Positions 48,204 to 61,876 of a stretch of DNA of 64,000 bases are shown here, in pieces. A model generated the notes under the pieces. It saw only the letters and a program-made list of their open reading frames with translations, had not been told where the DNA came from and did not search any database. Position 1 is the stretch's first letter. Each line of letters begins with the position of its first letter. A program made the translations under genes and the position numbers. Source of the stretch: Strongyloides papillosus (Eukaryota > Nematoda > Chromadorea > Rhabditida > Strongyloididae). The stretch lies in contig SRSI01000009.1 in NCBI GenBank assembly GCA_005656395.1, forward strand, positions 868,001-932,000, read 5' to 3'.

Positions 48204-50520
48204 TGGTAATTTACAAGTTATACAAAAAATATGAACATATCTTATGTTGAATCATTTTTATAATCTTTAAATGTAATCATTTTCCCTAGCTAAGAGAAGG
48301 TATTAACATTTTATAGTTATATAATATAGCCTTTAAGTAAATTTTTTTGTTAGATTATCATTCTAAAGACTTAAAAGTGCAAATAAAAAAATAGTGTAAC
48401 TTTAGAGAATTATGTTTTTTATAATACATTATCAATGACATATAAATATTTAGATAATAATTGTTTTCAAGACTAAAGTTTGATTTTTCTGAAGCATAGA
48501 AAGTTTATCATCAAATTTGGAAATTTTTATGTTTATAGAGCAATAAATTTGTAAATGCTTTTGATAATTACAACATCTTATAGAACTTTTGATAATGAGA
48601 GATATTTATATTTTTTGATCAAAATGATTTTTCTAAATCTATTTTAATTACAATGTTATACTATTAGCTATAATGAATTGTAATACTTTTTATAGATTAA
48701 ATTTCGAAAATACTTTATAATAATTAATTAATTCTAGATTTTTTTTACTACATTCTTTGTCATGCTATCAGTAAAATTATAAAATCAAGTAAAAAATTAC
48801 GTTATTTATATGAGATAATATTTAAAAATGTATCATAATTTATTATGTTTGATGAAAGAAAAAAGAAAAACAAACAGCAAAAAATTAAAATTTTTTTATT
48901 TTATTTGTCATTACTGTGAGTAATGTGTAATTTGTTAACTTTTATTGGATTTATTAAATATTTATAGGCAAGTTTCTATTAAGCATTTTACTTTTTATAT
49001 TTGTAATTTAGCTGTTACAATAAAATTTAATATTAGTCTTTATAAAAGAGCATATTAATTTTAGTTGGTCTTATGATATAATTTTATAAAAATATAGTTT
49101 TTTATGTACGTATTTTTGTTTTTAGAATTCAAATATTTTCCAAAAATAACTCCACTAAAAAATAATAAAAATTAAAAATATATTTAAAAGAAATTAAATA
49201 AAGTGCAATAATATTACACTTCTTTTCAATTTTTTCTATTTCTTAAACATCAATTTGACGCTATCGTGTTTCTACCTAAATCAAACATCTTATATGTGTA
49301 ATAATATACAACTTTTTTTTTAGAATTTATTTAATTTTATAAATAGTTAATTTATCTAACCTTTGACTTTTTAATATCATTACTAGTATATTAGATTATG
49401 CCAAATATAACTTATTCTATATTTAACTGAAATAAAGAAAGAATATAGTATTTTATTTATTAACTCATTAAATCTAATCATTGATGACTTTTTTTAAAAG
49501 ATTTTATAAAAACTTTATTAATATTTTTTAAAAAAGTTAATGTGACAAGATTATATAAAATTATGCATGGTCTTTAAAAAAGTTACTTTATTTCATATAA
49601 GCGCAAAAAAAATATTTTCTCTTATAGATGTTGTTTCAACGTCGTAGAAATTATCCATCACTTAATGAACAGTTAAATTTCTTTATCTACTAATTTTTCT
49701 AGAAAAAATACTAAATAATTTCAGGTTTTTGTGATACATTTGCACAATTCAATACTCTATTTTTACAGTATAAAATTTTGATTTTACTACTATAAGAAAC
49801 TTCTGTTTTGAGAAAGGAAGAGGCAGATATTAATATGTGACGTAAAATTTCAGAGTATTTTAAGAGCTCTAATAATATGTATTTTAAAACATAGAATGAT
49901 AATATATTTATGTCTTTCTAAAAATCATTTGTGCTTTTTCTTTTACAATCTAATTTCATAAAAATTTTTCCCTAACAACATATGAAAAATTTGAAAACAA
50001 CTGTTAGGAAGTATTGCTATTACGTGGCATAAAATAAAACGGCACTAAAAGCGTATTTTTTTACATAGGAGATTATAAATTTTATTATCATTAAACTTTA
50101 CTGTAAGCAATAGTTTGTCTTTTTGGTTATAAAAATATCCATTAATATTGCAAAAACACCCATATATAGTAATCAATTAAATTTAATTCATAATAATTAT
50201 AGGGAATGTTTATCATATCTTAACTTGTATATTTATAGATAGGAAATTATTATTATTTAATTATGCTTTCTTCTGCTATCATGTTACATAAATTTTATCT
50301 AATCCAATCAACATTTACAATGATTTCCTTTCTTCAAAATCTTATCTATTTCCATGTTTAAGTAAAAAATTTCAAGAGGAAGGTGATCTCTTATTATTTG
50401 ACTAAGACGATAATTATATTTCGAGCGCTTTTCATGACAGTCGATCGTCTTAATTTTTTGTCTTATCAAACAAAATGACAAAGGGCAAAAGTATTCATTT
50501 TCACATGCTAAAATTAAAGT
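48204..50520. other. Intergenic, 2.3 kb
   Basis: Very AT-rich, upstream of the ankyrin/SAM gene and downstream of the RING-like exon. A second exon of the RING-like gene is expected here, but no frame supplying the missing CxxC was found. It contains an inverted repeat at 50403-50452. Confidence 0.4.
50403..50452. repeat. 9-bp inverted repeat
   Basis: Perfect arms taagacgat (50403-50411) and atcgtctta (50444-50452) around 32 nt that include GAGCGC. The segment is richer in GC than its surroundings and lies 110 bp past the RING-like exon donor. A transcript hairpin is possible. Confidence 0.4.
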
Positions 50521-50561
50521 TTATAAATGACATTTGTAAGAATAAAAGAAAATGAACTTAC

Positions 50562-50853
50562 TTTTTAAATTTTTGTGTGTTTTCTTAGCTTTTACAGTAC
50601 AATCTTCACATAGAACATGGCCGCATTCTCCAAAATAACATAAGTTATTTTCTTTATAGATCTTTTTACATGGTCCTTCACAGCGAACGTATTCTAAATG
50701 ATCATAACTTTCACTTTTAAGTTGAGGTGAAGATGGTATATGACAAAGAGAATCTAGAAGGTCAACAGGAATTTCGCTTATATGTCCTTCTTCTAAGGTA
50801 TTTTCAGAACATGAACAACAATTACCACGCTTCATTATATTTATAATATTCAA
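50562..50853 (-). CDS. RING-like zinc-binding protein, first exon only
   Basis: Partial model. ATG at 50853 or 50835 (MKRGNCCSCSENT). The segment RCEGPCKKIYKENNLC, then YFGECGHVLCEDC, has the spacing of the first part of a RING or RING-like domain (C-x3-C ... C-x4-CGH-x2-C-x2-C). The coding segment runs into a strong GTAAGT donor at 50561 inside HKNLK, so the rest of the domain should come from a downstream exon, which was not found. If unspliced, the frame ends at 50521 after 110 residues with another Cys (SYKCHL). N-terminal Cys (CCSCS) could be a lipidation or metal site. The function would be ubiquitin ligation if a RING (inference). Confidence 0.55.
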
Positions 50854-53800
50854 TTAATATACGTGTTTTTAAATATAAATGTATATTTATTTATATATTA
50901 ATAAGTATATTCATAATTTATTTATAAAATTATTATTTATATTGAAATTTTATCATGCCATATTATTACAGGATTATCTATCAAAGTTATTTTTAATGTT
51001 AACCTTTCATTATCTAAATATCAATTTTTTTTAATTTTCGTTTCATCTTTTTTTCAATTACTTTTTGATCATATATTTATTAAATCATCTTAACCAACTG
51101 ATAAATGTCATAAATTTACTTTTCTTTTCATCACCATTTGTCTGTTTACAATAATAATACTGTGATGTAAAATATTTTTACCTAGTTATCATTATTTCCT
51201 TTTTCTGATATCAAAATTTTAAGAACTAATATTCATAAGTTTTTTTTGGACAGTACGACGCCATCGATTGTAAAAAATTAGATTTATGATACATCTATAA
51301 AACTACTATTCAAATGGTATTTTCCTTTTAATAGATATGCGCGATATTATATATAATCTTTGTATAATAAAGTTATATTAATAAAATTATTCCAATTTAA
51401 ACTTTTAAAAGTATTATCTTAAGGAAAATTATCAATTCATGAATCTATTAGATGTTTAAGAATTAGATTTAATCATTAACGAAGAAAAAACAGTCACTAA
51501 TAACTATTTTTATCAAACTAGCCTTTACACTTACATTTCAAAAAGTTAAAACAATGTTAGATAAAGATGTATCACCTATATGAACATTTATATATTTTAC
51601 TTTTAATTGACATTTTCATAAGCCCTTTCTTTATCCTTCAATCGAATGATATTATTTTTTTTTATTAAACAAAAATAATATATCCACATAATTCTTTTCA
51701 ATAAATAATGTTTTATTTATTATAATTGTTTGAAGACTTTTACCACTTAAGCTTTTTCATTATTATTCTTTCCAATTTTTATCATAAAATACCACCATCA
51801 ATGAATGATATTTTGCTTTAAATGTATACCAAATATTTGTTATGTGATTTTAAATATTTTAAATATAAATATTATTACTAAATATTTTAACTTTATTTAT
51901 CATTAAACTTGACTAATTGCTTCTTTATAAATTAGTATAATGTAACTAAACACACTCTATAACTGAAAAATGTAACCAATAGTTAGATATTTAGCATTAA
52001 AAATCAAATTTTTCTCTTACATACTAGACTGTTAAAAATTAATTCTTTTTCTTTCAACTTCCCTAAAGATCCAAAAACCGTTTTATTTAGTTGAGTGTAT
52101 GCGTAAATTATATTTTATCAATGTAAAGTAACAAAAAATTTTTTATGCAATTTTCTGTATCTCCATCTATTTAGACTATAAATATCTTCCATATTTAAAA
52201 GATCAAAAACCAAAAATGTAGGAAATTTTTTTTTAAAAAAATACATATCTTCCCTCATTTTATATAATATATAAACAAATAATAATACCACGGTGGAATT
52301 CCTTTTTATATGTATATTCCTCTTAACCATTCATATAGCGGTATAGCAGGAATTTTCAATATACATTTATGTCATCAGAGATTACAATTTGTACATAGTT
52401 AATTATTTTAAACTTCCATATATAATAATGAAAATTAAGGAGGAAAAATTTCCTAATTTTTGCTTTGCAAAATAATACAACATTTAAATATTTTTTTAAT
52501 TCCGTATATTTTGTAGAATTTTTTAATTAAATACAAATATTTATTCTCTTTTACATTAGTACCATCAAAGATTACATGATATGCTCATTATATCTTCTTT
52601 AAATGTTATAAAAAATGTTATATTTTATACATTTTACTTACTTTTACCATCACCTTTAACTATAAATATGTTTGTGATATTCTATTGAATATCAATCAAA
52701 ATTGTTGAAATATCATTTTAATTTCTCTTCCCCATTACCAAACAAAGTATCGTTATATTTTTGTTTTATCACATTTTTTTTCTAAAATTTAATTTCCAAC
52801 ATATTTTTAAATAAAACGTAGCAAGTTAAAAGAAGGGCATCAATTATTTAACAAAAGTAATGAATAACGAATAACAACTGTCTGATCATTGATATAACTA
52901 TCTAATATATATTATATTTATATATATTATATATCTACACAAGTAGACATTTAAAAATTAATAGTATAAAACAATAAAATGAAAAAGAATATTTTTAACG
53001 ATACCTACTTTTGACATTATTAATGAGATTATCTACCAAGCGTTATTTTATTTTTTGATTAATAGTTTTAGTTTTATTCTTTTTTAATTTACTATAAAAT
53101 AACTTTTAAATATCGTTTATATTAGAATAAAAGTATGATAAGGAGGAATTTGTTTTTATAAAAAAAAATATACACACATATATGAATCTATACATATTTA
53201 TATACAAGCATTTTATTTAAACCTCATGAGAATGAATATTTACATATTTTTATTATAAAAAAATTGCCTACCATTGAAATAGTTTAGCCACCCATAACCT
53301 TTTAAAATAAATTTTGTCACTCATTTTAACACTCCTCCATACCATTATTGAACCTATTTTATATACAACTTCCTCTCTTTATATACATATCTTCTCCATA
53401 CATCACATCATATTATGTATGAGACGTTGAGTATTTCAATAAAAAAAATCTTCTATATTATGTCTACTTATAATACTACTACTGGATATATATAATTTTA
53501 CGTCTTTCCTAAAACCCCCATAATGTGGTCGATGAATTGATGATAAAGAAAAGGGGTTAGCAAATGGCCATGGATAAAGGGATACTCTATATTTTTTAAA
53601 ACAAATATTTAAACAATGTCTTTTTGTATATTACATACTTCTTTCTCCTTTAACTTATAAAAAACTTTCACAATTAAGAAATATGTTCAAAAAGTAAAAG
53701 TTTAACATTGTAATGTTAGGTTAGTAAAGTCTATGAAGATAGAGAAAGTTCTTTATTGATCAAAAGAAATCATATGTTAACTTGATTTAAAGTTTTGTTT

Positions 53801-55511
53801 ACTTAAATACTTTTTTAATATTACATAAACAATAAAGATATTACTAGATTTAAAGATGGAAAATTTATAATACCTAAAAATGGAACTTTTTTCGGATAAA
53901 CAATATATTATTTTATTATATTTAGTGATATTCTTTTTATATTTTATATGTTCATAATTTCTTGATAAAATGTTTATTACTTTATTTTTAATTACATATA
54001 TGGGTATTTATAAATTATAAGTGGAATCACTATTTCTTGACATATAGTAAATTCCATAGTAGTAGTGATATATTATTTCATTTTCTAAAAAGTTATATTA
54101 AAAGATGATAGTGTAATATATATATTTAAGTGGGATAAACTTTCTATAATGGCATGAATATTTCTACTATATTTTATTTATTACGACAAATAATGATAAT
54201 GAGAAATAATAAATAAAAAAAAATACTATTAAAGTTTATTTAACTGAAACTGAACTTTATTTGTTACATATTTCTATATATATTATTTTTTGAGTAATGT
54301 TTAAGTATTGTACTATTATAATATAAAACATTATATATTAATATACGAGAAAAAGTTCTATAAATGTTTTTCTAATACTTTTAATAATAAACAACCAAAG
54401 CACAACCGATTTCCGCATGTCTCTAGTTAATGTTAAATAAATATGTGAAAAAAGATTGCGCAGAGATATTTATAAATGTGAATTAATCACCGATATATAT
54501 TATAAAATGATTTTCGTAAAAGTTAACTGTAAGTACATAGAAATAGTTAGTTCCTCTTTTTAAGTTATTATCAATGATATGTTCATATTATACATACATA
54601 TCTTTATCTCAATTGTCGTCATTTTCCTATGTACCATGTCTTTAGTAGTTAGTTGTATATATAAAAATATGTGTATGTAAGTAAAGATGGGAAGTTTATC
54701 AATTTATATTGATGTGGTCAACGATCAATTTTATAAAAAGAGGTATTGTTAAATTTTTTTTAGACTGTTAATACTTAAATATATATAGATAAATATACAT
54801 ATATTTATGTGTATACATATCTTATTGGATGTTATTTATTTATTGTGCACATATCTTTTAAAAATGCTTCCTCTTTTACATATTTTATTTATTATTTTTA
54901 TACTACTATTCAAAAATGCTTTTTTATAATATACTATTCTATTTGACTTTTTTTTTATCTTTTATCATTAAGTTTTTACATTTTTTTCCCAAAATTCTAT
55001 CATTAGCCTTTAATACATAGATTTAACGATAACAATAAAAATCATTGAAAAATAATATATATTTTTCCATTGATCAAATATTTAAATAACTTTAATTTAG
55101 AATAATTTTTACAGGGTACAGATGTATTCATTGATAAAATTAATATGATAAACTTATGTTTATGATATTTTTTAATAGGCACATGCTAATCATATGGTTA
55201 ATAATAGTGTAAATTTAAGAATAGACTAGTGTTGATTAATAAAGAGTGATTTAATGTTTATATGTAATAGATAAGTAGGAAGTATAAATTCTATTGATGA
55301 TTGATACATTAACAATACATTTTACTATATTTTTTACATATGATTTTTGGTTTATTTATTGATTTAATACTTTTATAATTTATCAAATTTTAATCAATTT
55401 CAGTATTTCACTTAGTATACTATTATATTTCTATTTCAAAATTCTTTTAATTATCTAGACTTTTGAAAAATATATTTATTGCCTAATATTGGCTAATATA
55501 CAATACCTCTG
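50854..55511. other. Large intergenic region upstream of sma-9, 4.7 kb
   Basis: AT-rich throughout with tandem TATATTA-type runs at about 52905-52935. It is the largest gap in the window and should hold the sma-9 control region and possibly 5' UTR exons (acceptor-like TTTCAG at about 55398). The 70-codon minus frame at 52118-52330 has no protein features and is not called. No RNA gene recognised. Confidence 0.5.
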
Positions 55512-58500
55512 ATGTCTTTTATATCAAATGAGGGTTTGGGCTCCAGTCATCCATCTATTCCTATAAATCAGAATCAAGATATTTCTGCGCTTCTAAATTC
55601 TGGACAGGTTTCTGGAAATCTACTAAATTCATTAAATAATGGATCAACTTTACTTCAACAAACAAATAACAATCAGCATACGTTGAATGATTTAAGCACA
55701 ATTTTTCTTCAACAACAGTTACTAAGTCAGTTACAACAAAATAGTGGAAATAGTAATCAAAGTAGTTTCATAGGGACTGGAAATGGACAGGTTGGAAATA
55801 TAATAACAAACACAAATCCATCTAATAATGCAGCGATTTATCAACAACTATTAAATCAACAACACCAACAACAACAACAAATAATATACTTTTAAATGCT
55901 GCTACAGCACAAAATCAACAACCATCATTATCACAATTACTACAATTACAGCAAGCTCAAGTTCAGAATCAATTACAAAATTGTGGAAATTTACAAAACT
56001 CATCATTACAAACTCCAAATATTCAACAATATAATTCAGCGTTTAAAAGTCAAACACAAATACCACCACAGCAATCACCACAACAACAAGGAAGTATTAA
56101 TCCTACAATCCTTCAACAATTGATAAATGCTGGTGTATCACCAGCAATATTAGCAAAATTATTATCTGGAAATAATCAACCAACCAATCAAGTTAATTAT
56201 TCTCCAGCTACGGCGACTCAAGCAAATTTGTTACTTCAACAACAATTACATCTAGCTAACCAACCACAAATGCAACAAAATCTTCAACAACAAATTAATA
56301 AAATGATTGAAGCTCATAAACAACAACAATTAGCTGAGAAAAGAGCTATGGAAGAAAGGCACATGCTAAATCAATTATTAGCTGCAGCAAATCAAAATAA
56401 TTCAGTAGGTGTTTCATTACCATTACCCTTTCAGGGTAATAATAATAATCTAGCACAACAGCTACAAGTACAAGGATTATCTACAGAAGAAGATACACAA
56501 AAATTTATAAAAGAATATATGTTAAAACAATCAGGGAGTCTAAATAATACACCAATTTTAACACAACAAACTCATCAACAATTACAAAATCAAGCACACC
56601 AAGTATTAGTTAGCACTGGAAATGGAATAATAAATGGTTTACAGCACCAGCCATTATTACAACAACAACAACAAGCACAACAACTTTCTGCAACTATAAA
56701 TCTACCTCAATCTATTTCTATTCCTCAATCTACCTCATCATCAACACCTTTAACAAAAGAACCAAGTTCTATACAATTATTAAAAGATCCAAAATCTGTA
56801 ACAAATCATATACAACAATTAATTAATAGAAATGAAGCAATTATTGAGCCTAGTCCGGTGTTAGCTAGAAGACGACCATACTGTCGCCAACCATCTAATA
56901 CAACAGTTGTTGATAATCAATTAGCTAGTATATCAAATCGTTCAAGTTTTAGTGATAAAGAATCTCCTACAAATCAAATAAATTCAGGAGGAATTGAATA
57001 CAATCAAACAATAAATTCCAATTCGTTAGAATCATGTATTAGACAGACATCTTCAATTGAAATGGTTAATAATATACCAGTAACATCATTGCCATCTGGT
57101 ACAGGGAATGGTAGTCTAACTAATGGTCAACCATTCATCAGAAACCTTGATAAAATCCATCCACGAGGATTTGCATGTGAATTTTGTAATCTCTTATTTC
57201 CTAATAAAGCTGGTCTTCAAGCACATTCTTTTCGTTGTAGTAGAAATGAGGAGGGTGAAAGTATTAATAAAGATTCTTCAAGTAGGTTTTTTACTAACAT
57301 TTAATTATTATACATAAATAATCTTCAGATTCAGGAAATGTTGTAACGCCCACAAATGTATCCCTTCCCAATAATAATGTTGATAATGGTTTAACATCAT
57401 CTACATTAACACCAAATCCATTAAAACAACAAGAATGTGATAATAGAGGTTCCTCAAATTTAAGTACAAATTCCTCTATAGTAGGAAATTCATTAAAACG
57501 TTCATTTCCTTCAATTGATTGTATGGCAGAAGATGTTATCAAAAATCTTCCATTTAAACTATTTAAAATGAAAGATCTTCGCCAAATGAGTGAACAAAGT
57601 TTTTCTGAATTTGCAGCAGAAGCAAAAAATATCATTCCTACTATTGATCAAGGATTACTTAAACCAGGTGACGATGAAAATGTTTTAATTGAATTACGTA
57701 CAAAAATGCTTAAACATGCTATTAAGAAAGTTGCTAATTATGATTCAAATGTTGAGGAGAACGCCTGGAATAATTTATTAAAATCAGATAACAATTTACA
57801 ACAACAACAACAATCAAATGCATCTGATTTTATCAAACAAGAAATACCTGGTGTGGTTGATGGGCAAAAAAATGATAATAATAATAAGACGAATGAATTA
57901 AGTAATATTGTAAGAAATAGTGGATTATTTTCTGATAGTAGTATGAGAAATCAATCTTTAATGGACACATTAAGTCTTTCACCTTCTACTCATCAAAATA
58001 TTAAGACGGCTGTTGAATCTGCAGTATCATATGTTAGGCAAAATGTATCAGCCCACATGCCTTATTCTGTTACAATAAATAATTTATCATCAGAAAATCA
58101 GGGAAATAATATTTCTGATGAGTCACAAGATGCTAAAAGTTCATTGCCAAATAAGCATCGATCAAGAAATATCACTTCAGAAACGTATTTCTGTGTTAAT
58201 ACATTGCCTGTTCATGAAGAACAAATAGATACACAAAGTAGTTTATTTGCAAATTGGAAAGCACCATTGCCTGAAGAAAATAATTTCTCACAATACTTAA
58301 AATCCTGTAATTTAAAAACAAGAACAGGAAATAAAAATACATATGAATATACAACTGCAAAAGGTGATGTTAATTGTCTAAAAATGACACATAGTACTTA
58401 TTGGTATCAATCAAAAAATATAACTGATGGAAGTGTTAAAAAAGAAGCAATGGATGATAACTGTATTAAAGAGGTAGTTGAATTAGTACCAGTAACAGAG

Positions 58501-60195
58501 GAAATTAAAAAAGAAGAATTACCTATACAACAAGCAAGTAATAGATATCCAGTATCAAATATATCACCACAAACATCCGAAAATAGTGAAAAATCATTTA
58601 CAATAACAAAACCACCACAGCAAACATCAACAAATGATAATAATAAAAGAATAAGAATTGAAAGTTCAAATGGATTAGCAGGATACAAAACAGATGAAGT
58701 GTATGTTTATGTTAGAGGTCGTGGTCGTGGGAGATATGTATGTGAAAGATGTGGTATTAGGTGTAAAAAACCATCAATGCTTAAAAAACACTTAAATTCA
58801 CATACTGATATTCGACCATTTAAATGTATACAATGTAATTTTAGTTTTAAAACCAAAGGAAATCTAACAAAACATCTACTTTCTAAAGCACACTCTAGAA
58901 AATTAGCTGAACAAAAAAGCGGTATTGAACTATCCGATCAACCAACAACATCAGTTAATAATATATTATCTTCTGATGAAGGACAATTACAAATTATTAC
59001 AGAAGATCCATCTGAAGCTGCTGATATTGTCAAAATGGGTAAACATGAAGCAGCATTTATGAATATAGACAATGAATCAGATGATGAAGATGAAAATCGT
59101 CGGGCACCTGTTTACGAAAGAAATATATATCGTAAATATGGACAAGAAGTTATTATATATGACCGCCGTGCTCATACACCACCATCATTATGGTGCAATC
59201 CCGTTGTACCTGAGGATACACCAACATGGGCTGAACCAGAATTTAATAGATCATGTCAATCAGCCCCACCAGCATCGTTCAGTGAACATGAGATTGAAAA
59301 TGAAGAAGACACTAATAAAAAACAAGATTTTCAGAAAACAATACAACGAATTAGGAATGAATCTATATCTATGGTGTCTTTTTTAGATGAAATGTCTTTT
59401 GCTAATCCCACTAATACACCAACAAAAGTCAATAACAAGCATCAGAATTTATGTAGTAACAAAGATTTAAATGATAATAATGGATGCCAGACAAATGGTC
59501 AAGTAAATAATATAAAAATAAATATATCAAATCATTTAAATAATACTACTATGGATTCTTTTTTAGCAAAAGACGTTAATGAGCATGCTTGTGAAATATG
59601 TGAAAAAAAATTTAGAAAAGAACAAGAATGGATATTACACCAACATACACATACAATAGAAAAAAATTCGCATAGAGTTAAAAATTATTATTGTCCAAAA
59701 TGTAGGACATGTACAAGAAGTAAAACATCAATGCTAAAACATATAGAAGCTTTTCATACACTAAATTCAGCAACAATCAAAAATTTATTTTTAGAGAAAT
59801 TAAACAATAATGAGGAAGTTTCTTTAAGTGGTCATGTATCACCAAATGAAAATTCATCTAATTCATCAACTTCTAGTACCCCAACATATAATATAAATAA
59901 TGGTAGTAGGACATTCTTATGTAATGATTGTAATAAAGGCTTCCGCACCCATGGTGTACTTGCTAAACATTTACGTTCACAACAACATATCACAAAAATG
60001 AGTATATTAGGAAAATTAAATGAAGATCAAACCTGTGCTTTAAGAAGAAATCCTCATTGTTTGACAAAGGTCGACACCAAAGACTGTGATGCTGCACGCC
60101 AAAGTATCATCTCCAAAGCAAATGAAATATTGGAAGACGAGAAAAACGGAATAACACCCGTGATGACAGTCATTCCAAGTGATAATAAAACATGA
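55512..60195 (+). CDS. sma-9: Schnurri/SMA-9 zinc-finger transcription co-factor; apparent 1-nt frameshift near 55881
   Basis: Schnurri homologue, a co-factor in BMP-like (DBL-1) signalling that controls body size and male tail patterning in C. elegans. It has a Gln-rich N-terminal half, a C2HC-type finger ([20 protein letters not shown], then FRC), the diagnostic Schnurri finger pair ([20 protein letters not shown], then [20 protein letters not shown]) at about residues 1060-1118, and three C-terminal fingers ([40 protein letters not shown]). The intron is 57282-57328 (donor GTAGGT, acceptor ATCTTCAG, phase 1). The frame from ATG 55512 ends at TAA 55893-55895 inside a CAA run; the continuation is one frame off. 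A missing A in the AAA run at 55880-55882 would explain it, giving about 1,545 residues. The rest is intact, so an assembly error is more likely than a pseudogene. Confidence 0.87.
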
Positions 60196-60664
60196 CAAAT
60201 AGTTATTTTATTATCTTAACGTCACACATTTAAGTAGTACTCTAGTCAATTTTTTATTTTGAATTTTCAAAAGATATATTTCGTGGAACGAAAGTATTCA
60301 TTATTTTTGTATATTATTAATTACACATATAGAAAAGAAAACTTATTTTTATAAAATAGATAGAAGGAAAAAAATTAATAAACAACAAGGTTACTGGTTA
60401 AAATCATTAAAACTGCTACTTTAAAAACATATAAATTTCTTTATTAGCCTATTAGATTTAGAAAAAGAAAGATTTATAACTGTCAATTATTTTGATCTCT
60501 GGCGTCAAAGCTTAATTGTAAATGAAATTTATAATCGTTACAATATTTTTTGTTATAAATTTTTTAATATTTTTATTAATAAATTGTTATTAAAAATTAC
60601 TATAATTTTGAGACAAATATATTATAAAACAAAAATCTGATAAGTTTTACTTTTTGAAAAAATT
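60196..60664. other. Convergent gap between sma-9 and the FERM gene
   Basis: 470 bp between two 3' ends. AT-rich, with AATAAA-type words for both strands. No gene seen. Confidence 0.5.
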
Positions 60665-61876
60665 TTATATTTCAAAATGGTCTCCCAATTCTGAGTCACT
60701 GAATATACTAAAATGATCTCCAAATATATAAGCATTATTATATGCTTGCAAATTAAAGTGTAAAGTTTGTTGGTGAAATTTCTTGCAAAATAAAAATATT
60801 TCTTTTGCAATTTTGTTGTCCTGACATAAAATGTCACTACAAAAACCATCATCACATTTAATTGTAATCTTATTTTTGCATAAATTTAATTTATTTATCT
60901 TTTTCCATTTGATTTTTTTACACTCAACTGTCATTTGTTTATAATTTGTAATCCATATAACTAGTCCTTCATCAGATACAGCAAATGTTATCTTCTTTAT
61001 TTCATTATTTCCTACTTTCATTTGAAGAAAGTAGAGATGAGCATTTATTGAGAATGTTGTATTATTAATAACTTCCTCACAAAATTTCTTCATTGTTATC
61101 CCTCTATTCTTTATTGGATATTGCGAATTTAATTGATCAAGACTGTTTTTGATAAAAAGTATACCGCGAAATTTCAATATCCATGATGGGAAGTATTTGT
61201 GATAAGGTAATTTATTTGAATCATTTCCATGACCATCGGCCTGAATAATATGATAAATAAAATACCAATATAATTCTTCATTACAAAGAGAATATAAATG
61301 TTGATTTTGGAGAAAGTTGTTTCTTAATTGCAGATAATAATGTAATACAACAACTGGGCAACGAATTAGTGAAATATTTTGTGTAAAATATTTAATTCTT
61401 AAGTATAATGTTATATAACCTTCCGAATTTGAACCACATTTTGGTAACTAAAATTTAGTTTAAAAATTACATTTAATAGATAATAAACTCACATCTAACA
61501 TATGAGAATATGTCTTCAATGCTTTACTTAATTTCATCTCATTATCAATAAAATAATATTCGTATTGTTTTTTGTTACTACAGACATCATCACTTGATAT
61601 TGTTCCTCTTACAGATAATCCCATATAAGCTAAATCTTGAATACCTAAATAAGTACAGCACTTTTTGTAGACTTCGGAAACAAAACAATTTTCATCAGCA
61701 ACAACAGGGATTATTTGTTTATCAAGTGTATTAATGAGTAGAAGGTTGTTTTTCTCAGATAACCTATCAATATCAATATTTTCAACAATTTCAACGTAAC
61801 TATTCCATGAAATAGCTGAGTCAGCGGATGAGGAAGTAGAAGTTCCTTTCTTATACTTAGAAAATAAATTTATCAT
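60665..61876 (-). CDS. FERM-domain protein, 388 aa, 2 exons
   Basis: Exon 1 (61493-61876) and exon 2 (60665-61447) are joined in phase 0 (donor GTGAGT, acceptor AAATTTTAG, intron 45 nt). After a Ser-rich start, residues about 25-125 form an F1 (ubiquitin-like) lobe (NLLLINTLDKQIIPVVADEN, CFVSEVYKKCCTYLGIQDLA). Residues about 129-250 form F2, with the typical LYLRIKYFTQNISLIRCPVV, VLHYYLQLRNNFL and HLYSLCNEELYWYFIYHIIQ. Residues about 260-375 form an F3 PH/PTB-like lobe (NEIKKITFAVSDEGLVIWI, ending in a helix EIFLFCKKFHQQTLHF). The whole protein is essentially one FERM domain. FRMD8 or KRIT1-like proteins are possible relatives, but the subfamily is unresolved. The role is presumably as a membrane-cortex adaptor. 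Confidence 0.72.

Noticed and set aside
52118..52330. 70-codon minus-strand frame in the sma-9 upstream region
   Set aside because: Composition like the spacer, no domain, no splice partners.
55791..55833. A 43-nt intron (GTTGGA...AATGCAG) to repair the sma-9 frame
   Set aside because: Its length gives the wrong phase; the next in-frame codon run hits TAA. A one-base shift in the CAA/A run fits better.
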